Origin: Parvularcula sp039818345
Lineage (GTDB): Bacteria > Pseudomonadota > Alphaproteobacteria > Caulobacterales > Parvularculaceae
NCBI GenBank assembly: GCA_039818345.1
Contig: JBCBUC010000021.1
Location: 1-64,000, forward strand
Length of the DNA stretch: 64,000 nt
Reading direction: 5' to 3'
The notes under the pieces are model-generated. The model had not been told where the DNA came from, ran no database searches, and worked only from the letters and a program-made list of their open reading frames with translations. A program made the position numbers and the translations under genes. Below are positions 7,719 through 17,694 of the stretch, piece after piece. The first letter of the stretch is position 1. Each line of letters starts with the position of its first letter.

Positions 7719-8020
7719 AACAACCTTTTCACGGCGCCGCTCGCGGGCCAGCTCCTGACATCAAAACGAAAGGCGAGCTGCAAGCGCGGCTCGCCGCACG
7801 CTCCAAACCTAAGCTCGAGCCGCATTTGAGACCGAACGGCGCTGTTGTGCATGCCGTCAATCGTCAGGTGCATGTCTCGAATGAGAAACGCATCCTAGAG
7901 CTGCGATCGAAGCTGAGTGATCGGCAGGCGGATCTTCGCCAGCAACTCGCTCAGAACAAAGGACGCGGTCTCGCTAAGGCAGGGTTTGGCCAAGCCAATA
8001 CGATGGAGAGATCAAGATGA
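7715..8020 (+). CDS. hypothetical basic protein of mobile element
   Basis: A 101-residue, strongly basic protein with no recognised family. Residues 45-90 form a predicted helix with many Gln, Arg and Leu (for example ILELRSKLSDRQADLRQQL). It starts at a GTG that overlaps the stop of the gene before it, and its own stop overlaps the ATG of the next small gene, so translation is coupled in a chain from 7428 to 8193. A small DNA-binding accessory protein of transfer would fit the charge and position but cannot be shown. Confidence 0.6.
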   Translation: MKQPFHGAARGPAPDIKTKGELQARLAARSKPKLEPHLRPNGAVVHAVNRQVHVSNEKRILELRSKLSDRQADLRQQLAQNKGRGLAKAGFGQANTMERSR

Positions 8021-8193
8021 GTCACGAACGCAATGGCTGCAGCCAGGATACCCAAGGCGCTGGCCGCAAAGACCCCGAGAGTAAGGGCTTCACACCGCGT
8101 GATAGGCTTCAGCTGATCAGGCAAGCCCGCATGTTGAACGAGGTTCATAAAGCCGTCCGGAGCATTCAGAAAAACCATCAGCATACACGATAA
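8017..8193 (+). CDS. 58-residue hypothetical protein at the end of the coupled chain
   Basis: ATG 8017 overlaps the TGA of the upstream gene (ATGA) and the frame runs to TAA 8191-8193. The product is polar and basic; residues 26-52 look helical (FTPRDRLQLIRQ then NEVHKAVRSI). It is the third member of the overlapping series after the coupling protein. No family recognised. Confidence 0.5.
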   Translation: MSHERNGCSQDTQGAGRKDPESKGFTPRDRLQLIRQARMLNEVHKAVRSIQKNHQHTR

Positions 8194-8215
8194 TTATCTG
8201 GACAAAACGTGAACA

Positions 8216-8244
8216 TTGTGGTTTGATAACGGAATAAATATAGA
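8216..8244 (+). promoter_or_regulatory. possible sigma70 promoter before the recombinase genes
   Basis: TTGTGG (8216-8221), a 17-base spacer, and TATAGA (8239-8244) lie in the only AT-rich part of the 206-base gap before 8400. Between this and the start codon is an imperfect hairpin (GCCCGTGGG at 8341-8349 with CCCGCGGGC at 8356-8364) that could be an operator or attenuator. The match to consensus is modest. Confidence 0.35.
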
Positions 8245-8399
8245 ACCAGGCGCCGCCATCAATCCTTACCACGGACGACCCCAGGATGATGAGCGGATAG
8301 CCTGCAAGCACCTATCAAACCCAGACCTAGTTCAGCCAACGCCCGTGGGATCATGCCCGCGGGCGAGGCCGTATCTGTAACTCTAGAAAGGAGACATCG

Positions 8400-8719
8400 T
8401 TGAACCCACACCCGCCACAAGAGACCGACATCATCCACGAACCAACCACCGACCTGCGTCTTTATATGCCGTATCTTGATGATTGGGAGGCGAGCGAGGA
8501 GGAGAAGCACGAATTTCTTCTGACCTTGCGCGATATCCTGATGCAGTTCGTGGACCTGGGCTTTGGTGTGGATGCAACGCAACTGGTGACGTGGCTTGCG
8601 GATCAAGAAAGCGCGGGCAATCTTCCTTCTGGTGTGATAGCATCGTCTGATCATAAACGTATACAGAATAAAAGCCAGTCAGGGACACTCGCTGTTTCGG
8701 ACATGAGAGAGGAGTCACC

Positions 8720-8723
<4 letters not shown>
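8400..8723 (+). CDS. hypothetical protein coupled to the serine recombinase
   Basis: A 107-residue acidic protein starting at TTG 8400 with AAAGGAGA about seven bases upstream. The central part (residues 25-75) is helical and acidic, with DDWEASEEEKHEF. The stop overlaps the recombinase ATG at 8720 (ATGA), so the two proteins are made together. Large serine recombinases of mobile elements often travel with small directionality factors, and this position would suit one, but the sequence does not match a family I know and the acidic charge is not typical of a DNA-binding excision factor. Confidence 0.65.
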
Positions 8724-10332
<1,609 letters not shown>

Positions 10333-10358
10333 GTCGCTGATCGCGAAGAACGCGCTGG

Positions 10359-11183
10359 TTAGCCATCTGGTTGCGAGGATGCAAGCTGGCTTTCAGGGGT
10401 TTCTTGGCACGGTGCGAAGGCCGCGACGGAGGGCGTTGGCAATCCTTTGATGGCAAAGCCCCGCGCGGTTGCCCGTTTCAAAAACACCTCGAGGCTGTGC
10501 AGGGTGTGCTCGGTGCGGATCGCCCTTGGGCCATCGTGGAAAATGACGATGGATCCAGGAAAGGCGCTACCGCCGAGTTGGCGCCCATAAAAACCGGCCG
10601 CCAATCGGTTGAAGGTCTGAGAGCGTGTCTCTGTCATGCCTCCTGCGTCCCATGGGAGGAATGACGTCAGGATGTAGGAACGACCACCGGGCGCCGCGTA
10701 GTCCAACGCCTGAAGCGCTGGGCCCATCCGTTCGGTGCGGTAAGCCCCAAGCGGCGGCCTGAAATAAAACGGCCGGGTACCGGTGATGGCTTCCAAAGCG
10801 CAATGGCTCTCGTTGAACTCCGCGGCAAAGAGTTCCGGCGGGAATTCTTTCGCGGACCGGTCCTCAGGAAGATGGTTGGCGAAACTGTGCCCCTCGGCCA
10901 CGGCGCGGGCGATCATCTCTTCGTGCCCAGCTATATGATCTGTATGCACAAACATTGTTGCTGTCGCTTCGTAGCGGGCCAATAGGTCGAGGATCGTCCC
11001 CGTCGATGCGGAGGGGCCATCATCAATCGTCAGATAGATAACGCGTTCATCCGTCGGCAGGCGGAACAGTGCTTCTGGTTGAAGCTGCTCGCCTAGCGGC
11101 AAGAGAGCCTGCTGCCCGTGACCGCAACCGACCATCAAGAGGATGAGGGCCGTTGAGCCAATAAGTGCGATGCGGCCCATCAT
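10359..11183 (-). CDS. polysaccharide deacetylase lipoprotein (NodB fold)
   Basis: A metal-dependent carbohydrate or peptidoglycan deacetylase of the NodB family, 274 residues. The start at 11183 is favoured by AAGGAGG seven bases upstream and by the ATGA overlap with the ABC transporter stop. The N-terminus is a lipoprotein signal (LILLMVGC, lipidated Cys20). Catalytic motifs are in order: TIDDGPS at 52-58 (base and metal Asp), HSFANH at 99-104 (metal His pair), RPPLGAYR near 142-149, and IFHDG further on. It is therefore a periplasmic, membrane-tethered enzyme. Coupling to an exporter suggests that both act on the same envelope polymer, which is inference. Confidence 0.9.
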   Translation of the reverse strand: MMGRIALIGSTALILLMVGCGHGQQALLPLGEQLQPEALFRLPTDERVIYLTIDDGPSASTGTILDLLARYEATATMFVHTDHIAGHEEMIARAVAEGHSFANHLPEDRSAKEFPPELFAAEFNESHCALEAITGTRPFYFRPPLGAYRTERMGPALQALDYAAPGGRSYILTSFLPWDAGGMTETRSQTFNRLAAGFYGRQLGGSAFPGSIVIFHDGPRAIRTEHTLHSLEVFLKRATARGFAIKGLPTPSVAAFAPCQETPESQLASSQPDG

Positions 11184-13021
11184 GCCGCATCCTCCTTGGT
11201 TCCGATGAAACCACCCGACTGTCGTTTCCACAGCGAGGCATAAAGACCATCTTGCGCAAGAAGAGCATTGTGGCTGCCTTCTTCGACAATTTGCCCTTGC
11301 TCCAGAACGATGAGCCGATCCATGGCGGCGATGGTCGACAGACGGTGGGCGATCGCGATCACCGTTTTGTCGCCCATGAGATCGTCGAGACGTTCCTGAA
11401 TCGCGGCCTCCACTTCGCTGTCGAGGGCAGATGTGGCCTCGTCAAAGATGAGGATGGGCGCGTCCTTCAAGATAACCCGTGCAATCGCGATGCGCTGACG
11501 CTGGCCACCGGAGAGCTTCACGCCGCGTTCACCGACATGGGCGTCAAGGCCCGTGCGGCCCTTTTGATCACTGAGGCCTTGGATGAAATCCCAGGCCTCG
11601 GCCTTTTTGGCGGCGGTGATGATTTCATCCTCGGTCGCGCCCGGCCGTCCGTAGGCGATGTTCTCGCGGATCGAGCGGTGCATAAGTGAGGTGTCTTGCG
11701 TCACGACACCGATCGATGAGCGCAGCGAGTCCTGGGTAATACCCGCAATCGCCTGGCCATCGATCAGAATTTTGCCGCCCTCCACGTCGTGAAGACGCAA
11801 GAGAAGATTGACGAGCGTCGATTTCCCTGCACCCGACCGGCCGACCAGGCCAACTTTTTCGCCCGGCTTGAGGGTCATGGCAAAGTTGCCAATCACGCCT
11901 TTTTCCTTGCCATAGGAGAAGGTGACATTGTCAAAGGTGACTTCACCCCTCTCGACACGGAGTGGTTTCTCACTCTGATCAACGATGCTCAGCGGTTTTG
12001 ACATCATCTCCATGCCGTTCTGGGTCATGCCGATGTTTTCAAAAAGATTGGCGATCTCCCAGAGGAAATAGTGGCTAATGCCCTGAAGCCGGAGTGCAAG
12101 GGTTGATGCAAAGGCGACGGCGCCGATGCTGATTTGACCACCGCTCCATAGCACCAAGCCAAGCCCCAAGGTTCCTGCGATCATCATACCGTTGATAAAA
12201 TGAAGAATTGCAGACAGGGCAGTGGCGAGGCGCATTTGCCCGTAGACGGAGCCAAGCATGGTTTCCATGCCTTCGCGTGCATAGGCATCCTCTGCAGGCC
12301 CAGTCGAGAAGAGCTTGACTGTACCAATATTGGTATACGCATCAACAATACGGCCGGTGAGCATCGAGCGATCTTCGGACTGCTGTTCTGAGACCTTGGC
12401 CATGCGCGGCAAGAAGAACTGCATCGCCGCAAGATAAACCACCAACCAGACCAAAAGCGGCGCTGTCAGCCACGGATCATTGGCAAAGAACAACAAAAAC
12501 GCAGAGCCGAAATAGACCGTGCCCCAAACCATGATGTTGGTCAGCTTGACCGCCGTCTCGCGCGCGCCAAGGGCGGTTTGCATCAGCTTGGTTGCAACCC
12601 GGCCGGCAAAATCATCGGCGAAGAAGGAAGAAGACTGACGAAGCAAATACCGATGGCCACGCCAACGGATATTCATCGCCATGTTACCCATCACCCCTTG
12701 CAACAAGATCAGATCATCAAGAACGGACAGCAACGGCCAAGCGATCGCGATCACAAAAACTGTCAGCAACAATTCAAGACCATGCGTCGCCATGAAGTTC
12801 TCGCCGCCTGATTGCGCGGCGAGATCGACCAGGGCGCCGATGCGTTCGAACGCGAACACCTCCATCAGTGCAATGACGGTGGAGGTGATAATCATCGTGC
12901 CAAGGAGCCACCGAAAAGGCTTGGCGTAGTACCATATAAAAGCGAACAGCTTTGTTGGCGGACGGGCAGGGGCCTCGTCCTTAAGCGGATCGACAATTTG
13001 CTCGAACGTGCGGAACACCAT
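11180..13021 (-). CDS. ABC exporter, fused permease and ATPase
   Basis: A half-transporter of 613 residues with six membrane helices (residues about 35-320, ABC_membrane type) followed by the nucleotide-binding domain. Walker A is GRSGAGKST, the signature LSGGQRQR and Walker B ILIFDEATSAL, all intact, then the H-loop AHRLST. The architecture is that of MsbA-like exporters of lipids, drugs or peptides; it would work as a homodimer in the inner membrane. The ATG at 13021 follows GAGG at a good distance; an upstream in-frame ATG has none. Substrate unknown. The gene overlaps the downstream deacetylase by four bases, so they form an operon. Confidence 0.93.
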   Translation of the reverse strand: MVFRTFEQIVDPLKDEAPARPPTKLFAFIWYYAKPFRWLLGTMIITSTVIALMEVFAFERIGALVDLAAQSGGENFMATHGLELLLTVFVIAIAWPLLSVLDDLILLQGVMGNMAMNIRWRGHRYLLRQSSSFFADDFAGRVATKLMQTALGARETAVKLTNIMVWGTVYFGSAFLLFFANDPWLTAPLLVWLVVYLAAMQFFLPRMAKVSEQQSEDRSMLTGRIVDAYTNIGTVKLFSTGPAEDAYAREGMETMLGSVYGQMRLATALSAILHFINGMMIAGTLGLGLVLWSGGQISIGAVAFASTLALRLQGISHYFLWEIANLFENIGMTQNGMEMMSKPLSIVDQSEKPLRVERGEVTFDNVTFSYGKEKGVIGNFAMTLKPGEKVGLVGRSGAGKSTLVNLLLRLHDVEGGKILIDGQAIAGITQDSLRSSIGVVTQDTSLMHRSIRENIAYGRPGATEDEIITAAKKAEAWDFIQGLSDQKGRTGLDAHVGERGVKLSGGQRQRIAIARVILKDAPILIFDEATSALDSEVEAAIQERLDDLMGDKTVIAIAHRLSTIAAMDRLIVLEQGQIVEEGSHNALLAQDGLYASLWKRQSGGFIGTKEDAA

Positions 13022-13235
13022 GATTGCCTCTGTGCTTTCTTGCATAGGAGGGAGCAAGGCAGCCGATCCGGATACACCTTTTTCGAAGAAATGCCAATGA
13101 CGTTTTCGTGACGTCTGCGGAGTGCTTCCAACTGAGGAGTTTGTGCAACAGGCGTAGGAAAGCGGCGTGTTCTTTCCTACATAGAGATGGTGGGATGAGG
13201 GAGCGCAGGCCTGGTGACCTGCGTTATGAATTGCC

Positions 13236-13673
13236 GTGATTTACATTGTGATCAACATTTTGCCAATTTTGGTCGCCACCGCGGCGTCGTTTGTTTTTGG
13301 CGCCATCTTTTATGGGGTACTCGGCCGTCCTTGGATGGCCGCTGCGGGCATCACCGAAGACGACATCAAGGGACCGTCGGGAAAACCTTCACCTTGGCCC
13401 TTTGTGATCTCGTTTTTTGCTGAGTTATGGATCGCTTGCATCGTTGCGGGTGCTTTGATCCTCGCGCCGGAGGAGGCAGGGGCTTGGACGATGGCCTTTG
13501 GCACCGCCTTTATCCTGTGGGTCGGCTTTGTTTTTCCCGTGATGCTGGTCAACCACCGTTATGAAGGGCGCCCCTTCTTGCTCACTGCCATCAATAGCGG
13601 GCATTGGCTCGGTGTTTTGATGGTGCAGGTGTCACTGTTGCAGGCGATTGGTCTCCAACCGCCTGCCATATGA
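13236..13673 (+). CDS. DUF1761 membrane protein
   Basis: A 145-residue integral membrane protein starting with GTG 13236. Four hydrophobic stretches (about 2-27, 50-72, 77-100, 118-138) and the segments FGAIFYGVLGRPWM near the N-terminus and NSGHWLGVLMVQV at the end match the DUF1761 family. The function of that family is unknown. It stands alone, converging on fumC with only six bases between stops. The ribosome binding site is weak, so the start is uncertain by some residues. Confidence 0.8.
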   Translation: MIYIVINILPILVATAASFVFGAIFYGVLGRPWMAAAGITEDDIKGPSGKPSPWPFVISFFAELWIACIVAGALILAPEEAGAWTMAFGTAFILWVGFVFPVMLVNHRYEGRPFLLTAINSGHWLGVLMVQVSLLQAIGLQPPAI

Positions 13674-13679
13674 AGAGCG

Positions 13680-15071
13680 TTACCGCGGCCCGATCATTTT
13701 CTCTGGGCGGACGATTTCGTCATAGTCTTCTTCGGAGACAAAACCGAGACCGACAGCTTCTTCCCGCAAGGTCGTGCCGTTTTTGTGCGCTGTTTTCGCA
13801 ATAGTCGTGGCGTTGTCATAGCCAATCGTCGGCGCAAGAGCGGTGACGAGCATCAGGGAGCGTTCCATCAAGCTCTTGATTTGCTCCTCATTGGCTTCGA
13901 TCCCAACGACGCATTTGTCGGTGAAGCTGATGGCTGCATCGGACAGCAGGCTGATCGACTGCAGGACATTGTAGATGATCACCGGCTTGAAGACGTTCAG
14001 CTCAAAGTGACCTTGGCTGCCCGCAAAGCTCACGGCGGCGTTGTTGCCGATCACTTGTGTGCACACCATTGTCATGGCTTCGCACTGCGTCGGGTTCACC
14101 TTTCCTGGCATGATGGAGCTGCCCGGCTCATTTTCTGGCAACCGTAGCTCAGCAAGTCCTGAGCGCGGACCAGACCCTAAGAGTCTCAAGTCATTAGCGA
14201 TTTTAAAGAGGCTGACGGCAATGTTGTTGAGTGAACCATGCGCTGCCACGAGCGAGTCGTGGGTCGCGAGAGCCTCAAACTTGTTCTTTGCCGTGACGAA
14301 AGGAAGCTTGGTGAACGAAGCAACCTCTTCGGCAAAAGCTTCGGCAAAGCCCGGCTTGGCATTAAGCCCAGTGCCGACCGCCGTTCCGCCTTGGGCGAGC
14401 TCGTAAAGGCACGGCAGCTGGCTTTCCACGCCCTCTATTCCATAATCGAGCATCGCGACGTAGCCTGAGAACTCTTGGCCGAGCGTCAGCGGTGTTGCGT
14501 CCTGAAGATGCGTTCGGCCAATCTTGATGATGTCCTTAAACGCCTCGGCCTTATCATTAAGGGCATTGCGGAGTGTTTGGAGTGCCGGAACCAGGCGGTG
14601 GACGATTTCCTCGGCCGCCGCGATATGCATCGCTGTGGGGAAGGTGTCGTTCGAGGATTGGCTGCGATTGACATGGTCGTTGGGGTGAACCGGATCCTTG
14701 GAACCGATCTCGCCGCCCAAGATTTCAATCGCGCGGTTTGCGACAACTTCGTTGACGTTCATGTTGGACTGTGTGCCTGATCCTGTCTGCCAGACAGACA
14801 ACGGGAAATGATCGTTGAGCTTACCTTCGGCAACTTCGGTGGCAGCGTTGACGATCGCGTTGCCGACTTTGGTCTCAAGATTGTCGAGGCCCATATTCGC
14901 GCGCGCCGCGGAACGTTTAACAACGCCAAGCGCACGGATCATGGCGGGGGACATCGTCTCCACGCCGATCGCGAAATTGATCAGCGAACGGGCGGATTGC
15001 GCGCCGTAATACTTGTCGGTCGGAACCTCGAGGGGGCCAAAGCTGTCAGTTTCGGTACGGGTCTCAGCCAT
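13680..15071 (-). CDS. fumC: fumarate hydratase class II
   Basis: Converts fumarate to malate in the TCA cycle as a cytosolic, iron-free homotetramer. At 463 residues it has the standard length. The superfamily signature GSSIMPGKVNPTQCEAM is complete (about residue 318), including the catalytic serine loop, and the SQSSNDTFPTAMH and GRTHLQDATP motifs are present. The start at 15071 has AAGGAGAA seven bases before it; the longer frame to 15224 runs through the divergent promoter region. It is transcribed alone, divergent from a RusA-like gene. Confidence 0.97.
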   Translation of the reverse strand: MAETRTETDSFGPLEVPTDKYYGAQSARSLINFAIGVETMSPAMIRALGVVKRSAARANMGLDNLETKVGNAIVNAATEVAEGKLNDHFPLSVWQTGSGTQSNMNVNEVVANRAIEILGGEIGSKDPVHPNDHVNRSQSSNDTFPTAMHIAAAEEIVHRLVPALQTLRNALNDKAEAFKDIIKIGRTHLQDATPLTLGQEFSGYVAMLDYGIEGVESQLPCLYELAQGGTAVGTGLNAKPGFAEAFAEEVASFTKLPFVTAKNKFEALATHDSLVAAHGSLNNIAVSLFKIANDLRLLGSGPRSGLAELRLPENEPGSSIMPGKVNPTQCEAMTMVCTQVIGNNAAVSFAGSQGHFELNVFKPVIIYNVLQSISLLSDAAISFTDKCVVGIEANEEQIKSLMERSLMLVTALAPTIGYDNATTIAKTAHKNGTTLREEAVGLGFVSEEDYDEIVRPEKMIGPR

Positions 15072-15245
15072 CGCTGGGTTCTCCTTCATCCACGACCGCC
15101 AGGTAGGGGAGGCTGCTCTTAAGGGCAATGTTAGGGCGAACGGGCCCGATCCCGATGTTGTCGCAGCTGGCGCTGGCGACTCCTGGCTCAACTGTCCGGT
15201 TCGCGCATAATGTGTGTTGGGCAACCCATTTGTGGGGAACGAAGC

Positions 15246-15650
15246 ATGGGCTCAGGCGCGGGGAAAATTCGGGTGTTCACGAAAGGTGACGACACCGTCG
15301 TGATCATTGATGCCGCCACAACCCAAACCCGGGTGCTCAAGAAGTACGTCTCATCCTTTATCAAACGCGAGGCAGCGAGTGTTCGGCCATGGTTCGGGCC
15401 TTTTGAGGTGAGGATATGGACCAGCGTGATGGCGGAAAAACGCGGCGCTCATGATGTGGACAACGTTGCAAAGGCGGTGCTTGACGCATTCTCTGGGGTT
15501 TTTTGGCGCGATGATCGGCAGGTCGTCCGTTTGATCTCCGAGCGCTTTCGCGGGGACGCCAACAGGATTGCCGTTCGGCTCCGGCCCTTAAAGAACGACA
15601 TCGAACCCATCGACCTCGACCAATCGCTGCTCGATTGGCCGGAGGGTTAG
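15246..15650 (+). CDS. RusA-like Holliday junction nuclease-family protein
   Basis: A 134-residue protein whose C-terminal half matches RusA endodeoxyribonucleases: HDVDNVAKAVLDAF then a WRDDRQVV stretch (about residues 62-90), containing the conserved metal-binding aspartates. RusA dimers resolve four-way DNA junctions and are most often phage-encoded. No phage genes surround it here; it sits between fumC and a membrane protein gene. The ATG at 15246 follows GGGGA by seven bases. The stop overlaps the convergent gene by four bases. Whether it is an active resolvase or a domesticated relative is open. Confidence 0.75.
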   Translation: MGSGAGKIRVFTKGDDTVVIIDAATTQTRVLKKYVSSFIKREAASVRPWFGPFEVRIWTSVMAEKRGAHDVDNVAKAVLDAFSGVFWRDDRQVVRLISERFRGDANRIAVRLRPLKNDIEPIDLDQSLLDWPEG

Positions 15651-16009
15651 TAGGACATCGAGCCTGCTTTTTTGCCTTCCGGCAGGGCGTTGTGCAGCTT
15701 GCGGCGGACCGAATACATGCCGCGGACAAAGACGTAAAATCCGCCCCAACGGACCAACAGCCCGACGATATTGTCCTGCCAGTGGTCTGCATAGCCAATC
15801 AGTGTGTCGACCACGACGCTGGCGCCAGCGCCATCGCGCACCATTGAATAAAAAGGCCAAAGCTGATCCGCCGCCAGCAAAAGAAGGGTCATTTTCCATG
15901 GCAGGAAGCGGCTGCTGACGAAGAGTGAGCCCAAGAGCACCAGGATCAGGGCGCGGGTCAGGTCAGAGCCGGAAAAGCCCAGTGATAAAAGATAGAGCAG
16001 CGCGTCCAT
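15647..16009 (-). CDS. hypothetical membrane protein
   Basis: A 120-residue protein with hydrophobic segments at about 3-30, 38-55 and a weaker amphipathic one near 82-97, ending in a basic tail. No recognised family. It is the downstream neighbour of another unknown membrane-anchored gene on the same strand, 56 bases apart, and may share its transcript. Confidence 0.65.
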   Translation of the reverse strand: MDALLYLLSLGFSGSDLTRALILVLLGSLFVSSRFLPWKMTLLLLAADQLWPFYSMVRDGAGASVVVDTLIGYADHWQDNIVGLLVRWGGFYVFVRGMYSVRRKLHNALPEGKKAGSMSY

Positions 16010-16065
16010 GGCTTGCTCTTGGCGGCAACATGGTTAGCCAGAAGTAAAGACGCTCGCGACGCGGC

Positions 16066-16833
16066 CTACTGCACCATCAAGTCGTCGACAAAGTCATGGA
16101 CGGCGCCGTCGATCCGGCGCCACTCCGGCAGATAGGGCTGCTTGAACGAGTAACGCACCCACACGCTCTCGGTGAGATCGTAGATCCGGAAGCAATCAGG
16201 TGGGATGAGGTCGTCGTCACCATGGTTGTAGCAAAAGATCACCGCTTGATCGCCGGTTTCACTCGATCCGATATACATCACCCGGTTTTCATAGCCCGAA
16301 CCCGGCGAAAGGCTTGAACTCGACTGAAACTCATAGCGGGTCAGCCCATGCTCGCTTGGAACCCCGCCGGCTTCGGTGACGTGCTGCATGTAGAGGATCT
16401 CGAGCCGCTCCCGTTCATCAAAGGGTGTGTTGTTGGTTTCAATGACCACATCGATGCGGCGGGAATTGGGGCGGTTCTCGATAAAATCGATCCGGCGTGA
16501 CGGCGTGTAACCATCCATCCGTGGCCAGGCAGCATAAAGCGCGAGCTGTTCGCGAGCGCCGGGCCGGCGATCCTTGGGAAACACCGTGTGGTTCGCCGGA
16601 ACGTCAAACGGCACGCTGCCCACCGAAATGATCACCGAGTCTTCGGCTAGGCTGGGCCGAGGCGCATCGCCCGCCAATTCCTCTGGCCTGGGGCCGAAAT
16701 AATAGATCAACACAAAACCCGAGAGGAACAAGGTCGCGAGGAAAATCAGGAACGGATAACGCCAGCCCGATTCTTCCTGGACGATATCGCCTCCCATGGA
16801 GGTGTTTGCTCGCGATTGCATGCGCCGCGCCAT
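16066..16833 (-). CDS. hypothetical membrane-anchored periplasmic protein
   Basis: A 255-residue protein with a basic N-terminus, one transmembrane helix (about 27-46, YPFLIFLATLFLSGFVLIYY), and a hydrophilic C-terminal domain with three cysteines, most likely periplasmic. Not recognised. The start at 16833 has AAGGA eight bases upstream; the longer frame to 16935 overlaps the promoter of the divergent glutathione transferase gene. No catalytic motif is apparent. Confidence 0.68.
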   Translation of the reverse strand: MARRMQSRANTSMGGDIVQEESGWRYPFLIFLATLFLSGFVLIYYFGPRPEELAGDAPRPSLAEDSVIISVGSVPFDVPANHTVFPKDRRPGAREQLALYAAWPRMDGYTPSRRIDFIENRPNSRRIDVVIETNNTPFDERERLEILYMQHVTEAGGVPSEHGLTRYEFQSSSSLSPGSGYENRVMYIGSSETGDQAVIFCYNHGDDDLIPPDCFRIYDLTESVWVRYSFKQPYLPEWRRIDGAVHDFVDDLMVQ

Positions 16834-16980
16834 ACTGTTCGTCCTTGCGAAGTCGATGAAAACCCTATGCTTGAGAGAAGCTTTAGCCGCGGTTGATGGC
16901 AAGGGGAAAGACAGCCGGCGAACGCAAGTTGCCAAGGCGGGCGCGGTCCGCTTCAGACGGGAGAGAAAGGGTGCTCTTTT

Positions 16981-17631
16981 ATGGCCGATCTCACGCTTCT
17001 TATTGGCAACAAAAACCTCTCCTCTTGGTCACTAAGACCTTGGCTGGTTGCGAAGCATTTTGCGCTTCCTGTTAACGAAACCAAGATCAGGCTGGACACG
17101 CCAGAAACCTATGCGCAGGTCAAAAAGCACTCACCGTCTGGGCTCGTGCCCTGCCTTTACAGTGATGATCTGACGATCGGTGACAGCCTAGCGATCATTG
17201 AATATTTCGCTGATCTTTACCCGGAGCAGATGATTTGGCCGAAGAACCGCGAAGAGCGTGCGCGGGCGCGTTCGATGGCGTCGGAAATGCATTCTGGTTT
17301 CTCTGAGCTTCGAGGCACGTGGCCGATGGATGTTGTCAATGTGGATAAGTCGTTGAGTTGTCCGCCGGGTGTTGCGAAGGACCTTAAGCGAATTCACACC
17401 CTTTGGACCGACGCTATCGCGCAGAAGACCGAGGACGGCCCCTTTCTTTTTGGGCCTTTTGGCGCCGTTGATGCGATGTTTGCCCCTGTGGTTTCCCGCA
17501 TACGGACTTATGGTCCGGTGCCGAGATTCTCTCCGTTAAAAGATTATATGGAAGCTGTTTGGGAACTTCCCGCCATGAAAATCTGGCGAGAAGGCGCAGA
17601 AGAAGAGGCGCGCGACGGCTGGTACGACTAA
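16981..17631 (+). CDS. glutathione S-transferase family protein
   Basis: A cytosolic 216-residue protein with the two-domain GST layout: a thioredoxin-like N-terminal part (1-80) with GNKNLSSWSLRPWL, where the SSWS serine is the likely glutathione-activating residue, the cis-proline segment SGLVPCL and the IGDSLAIIEYF glutathione-binding helix, then an all-helical C-terminal domain. This subgroup is common in proteobacteria and unspecific in annotation; conjugation or thiol-dependent isomerisation or reduction are possible. AAAGGG precedes the ATG. It is a single gene, convergent with phoH across a hairpin. Confidence 0.9.
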   Translation: MADLTLLIGNKNLSSWSLRPWLVAKHFALPVNETKIRLDTPETYAQVKKHSPSGLVPCLYSDDLTIGDSLAIIEYFADLYPEQMIWPKNREERARARSMASEMHSGFSELRGTWPMDVVNVDKSLSCPPGVAKDLKRIHTLWTDAIAQKTEDGPFLFGPFGAVDAMFAPVVSRIRTYGPVPRFSPLKDYMEAVWELPAMKIWREGAEEEARDGWYD

Positions 17632-17661
17632 ACCGCGGCTTCAGTTTGACGTGAAACAGTT

Positions 17662-17683
17662 GGGCGCATCGTTTGATGCGCCC
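17662..17683. terminator. perfect hairpin between convergent genes
   Basis: GGGCGCATC (17662-17670), loop GTTT, and GATGCGCCC (17675-17683) form a perfect nine-base-pair stem between the stops of the GST gene (17631) and phoH (17695). There is no strong T-run on either side, so it could end both transcripts weakly, or simply protect 3' ends. Confidence 0.55.
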
Positions 17684-17694
17684 ACAGAAGACAG

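Noticed and set aside
1..8700. Second copy of the tRNA-Ala 3' end (left attachment site)
   Set aside because: I looked for the sequence of the T-arm and acceptor stem on both strands and saw none in this part of the window.
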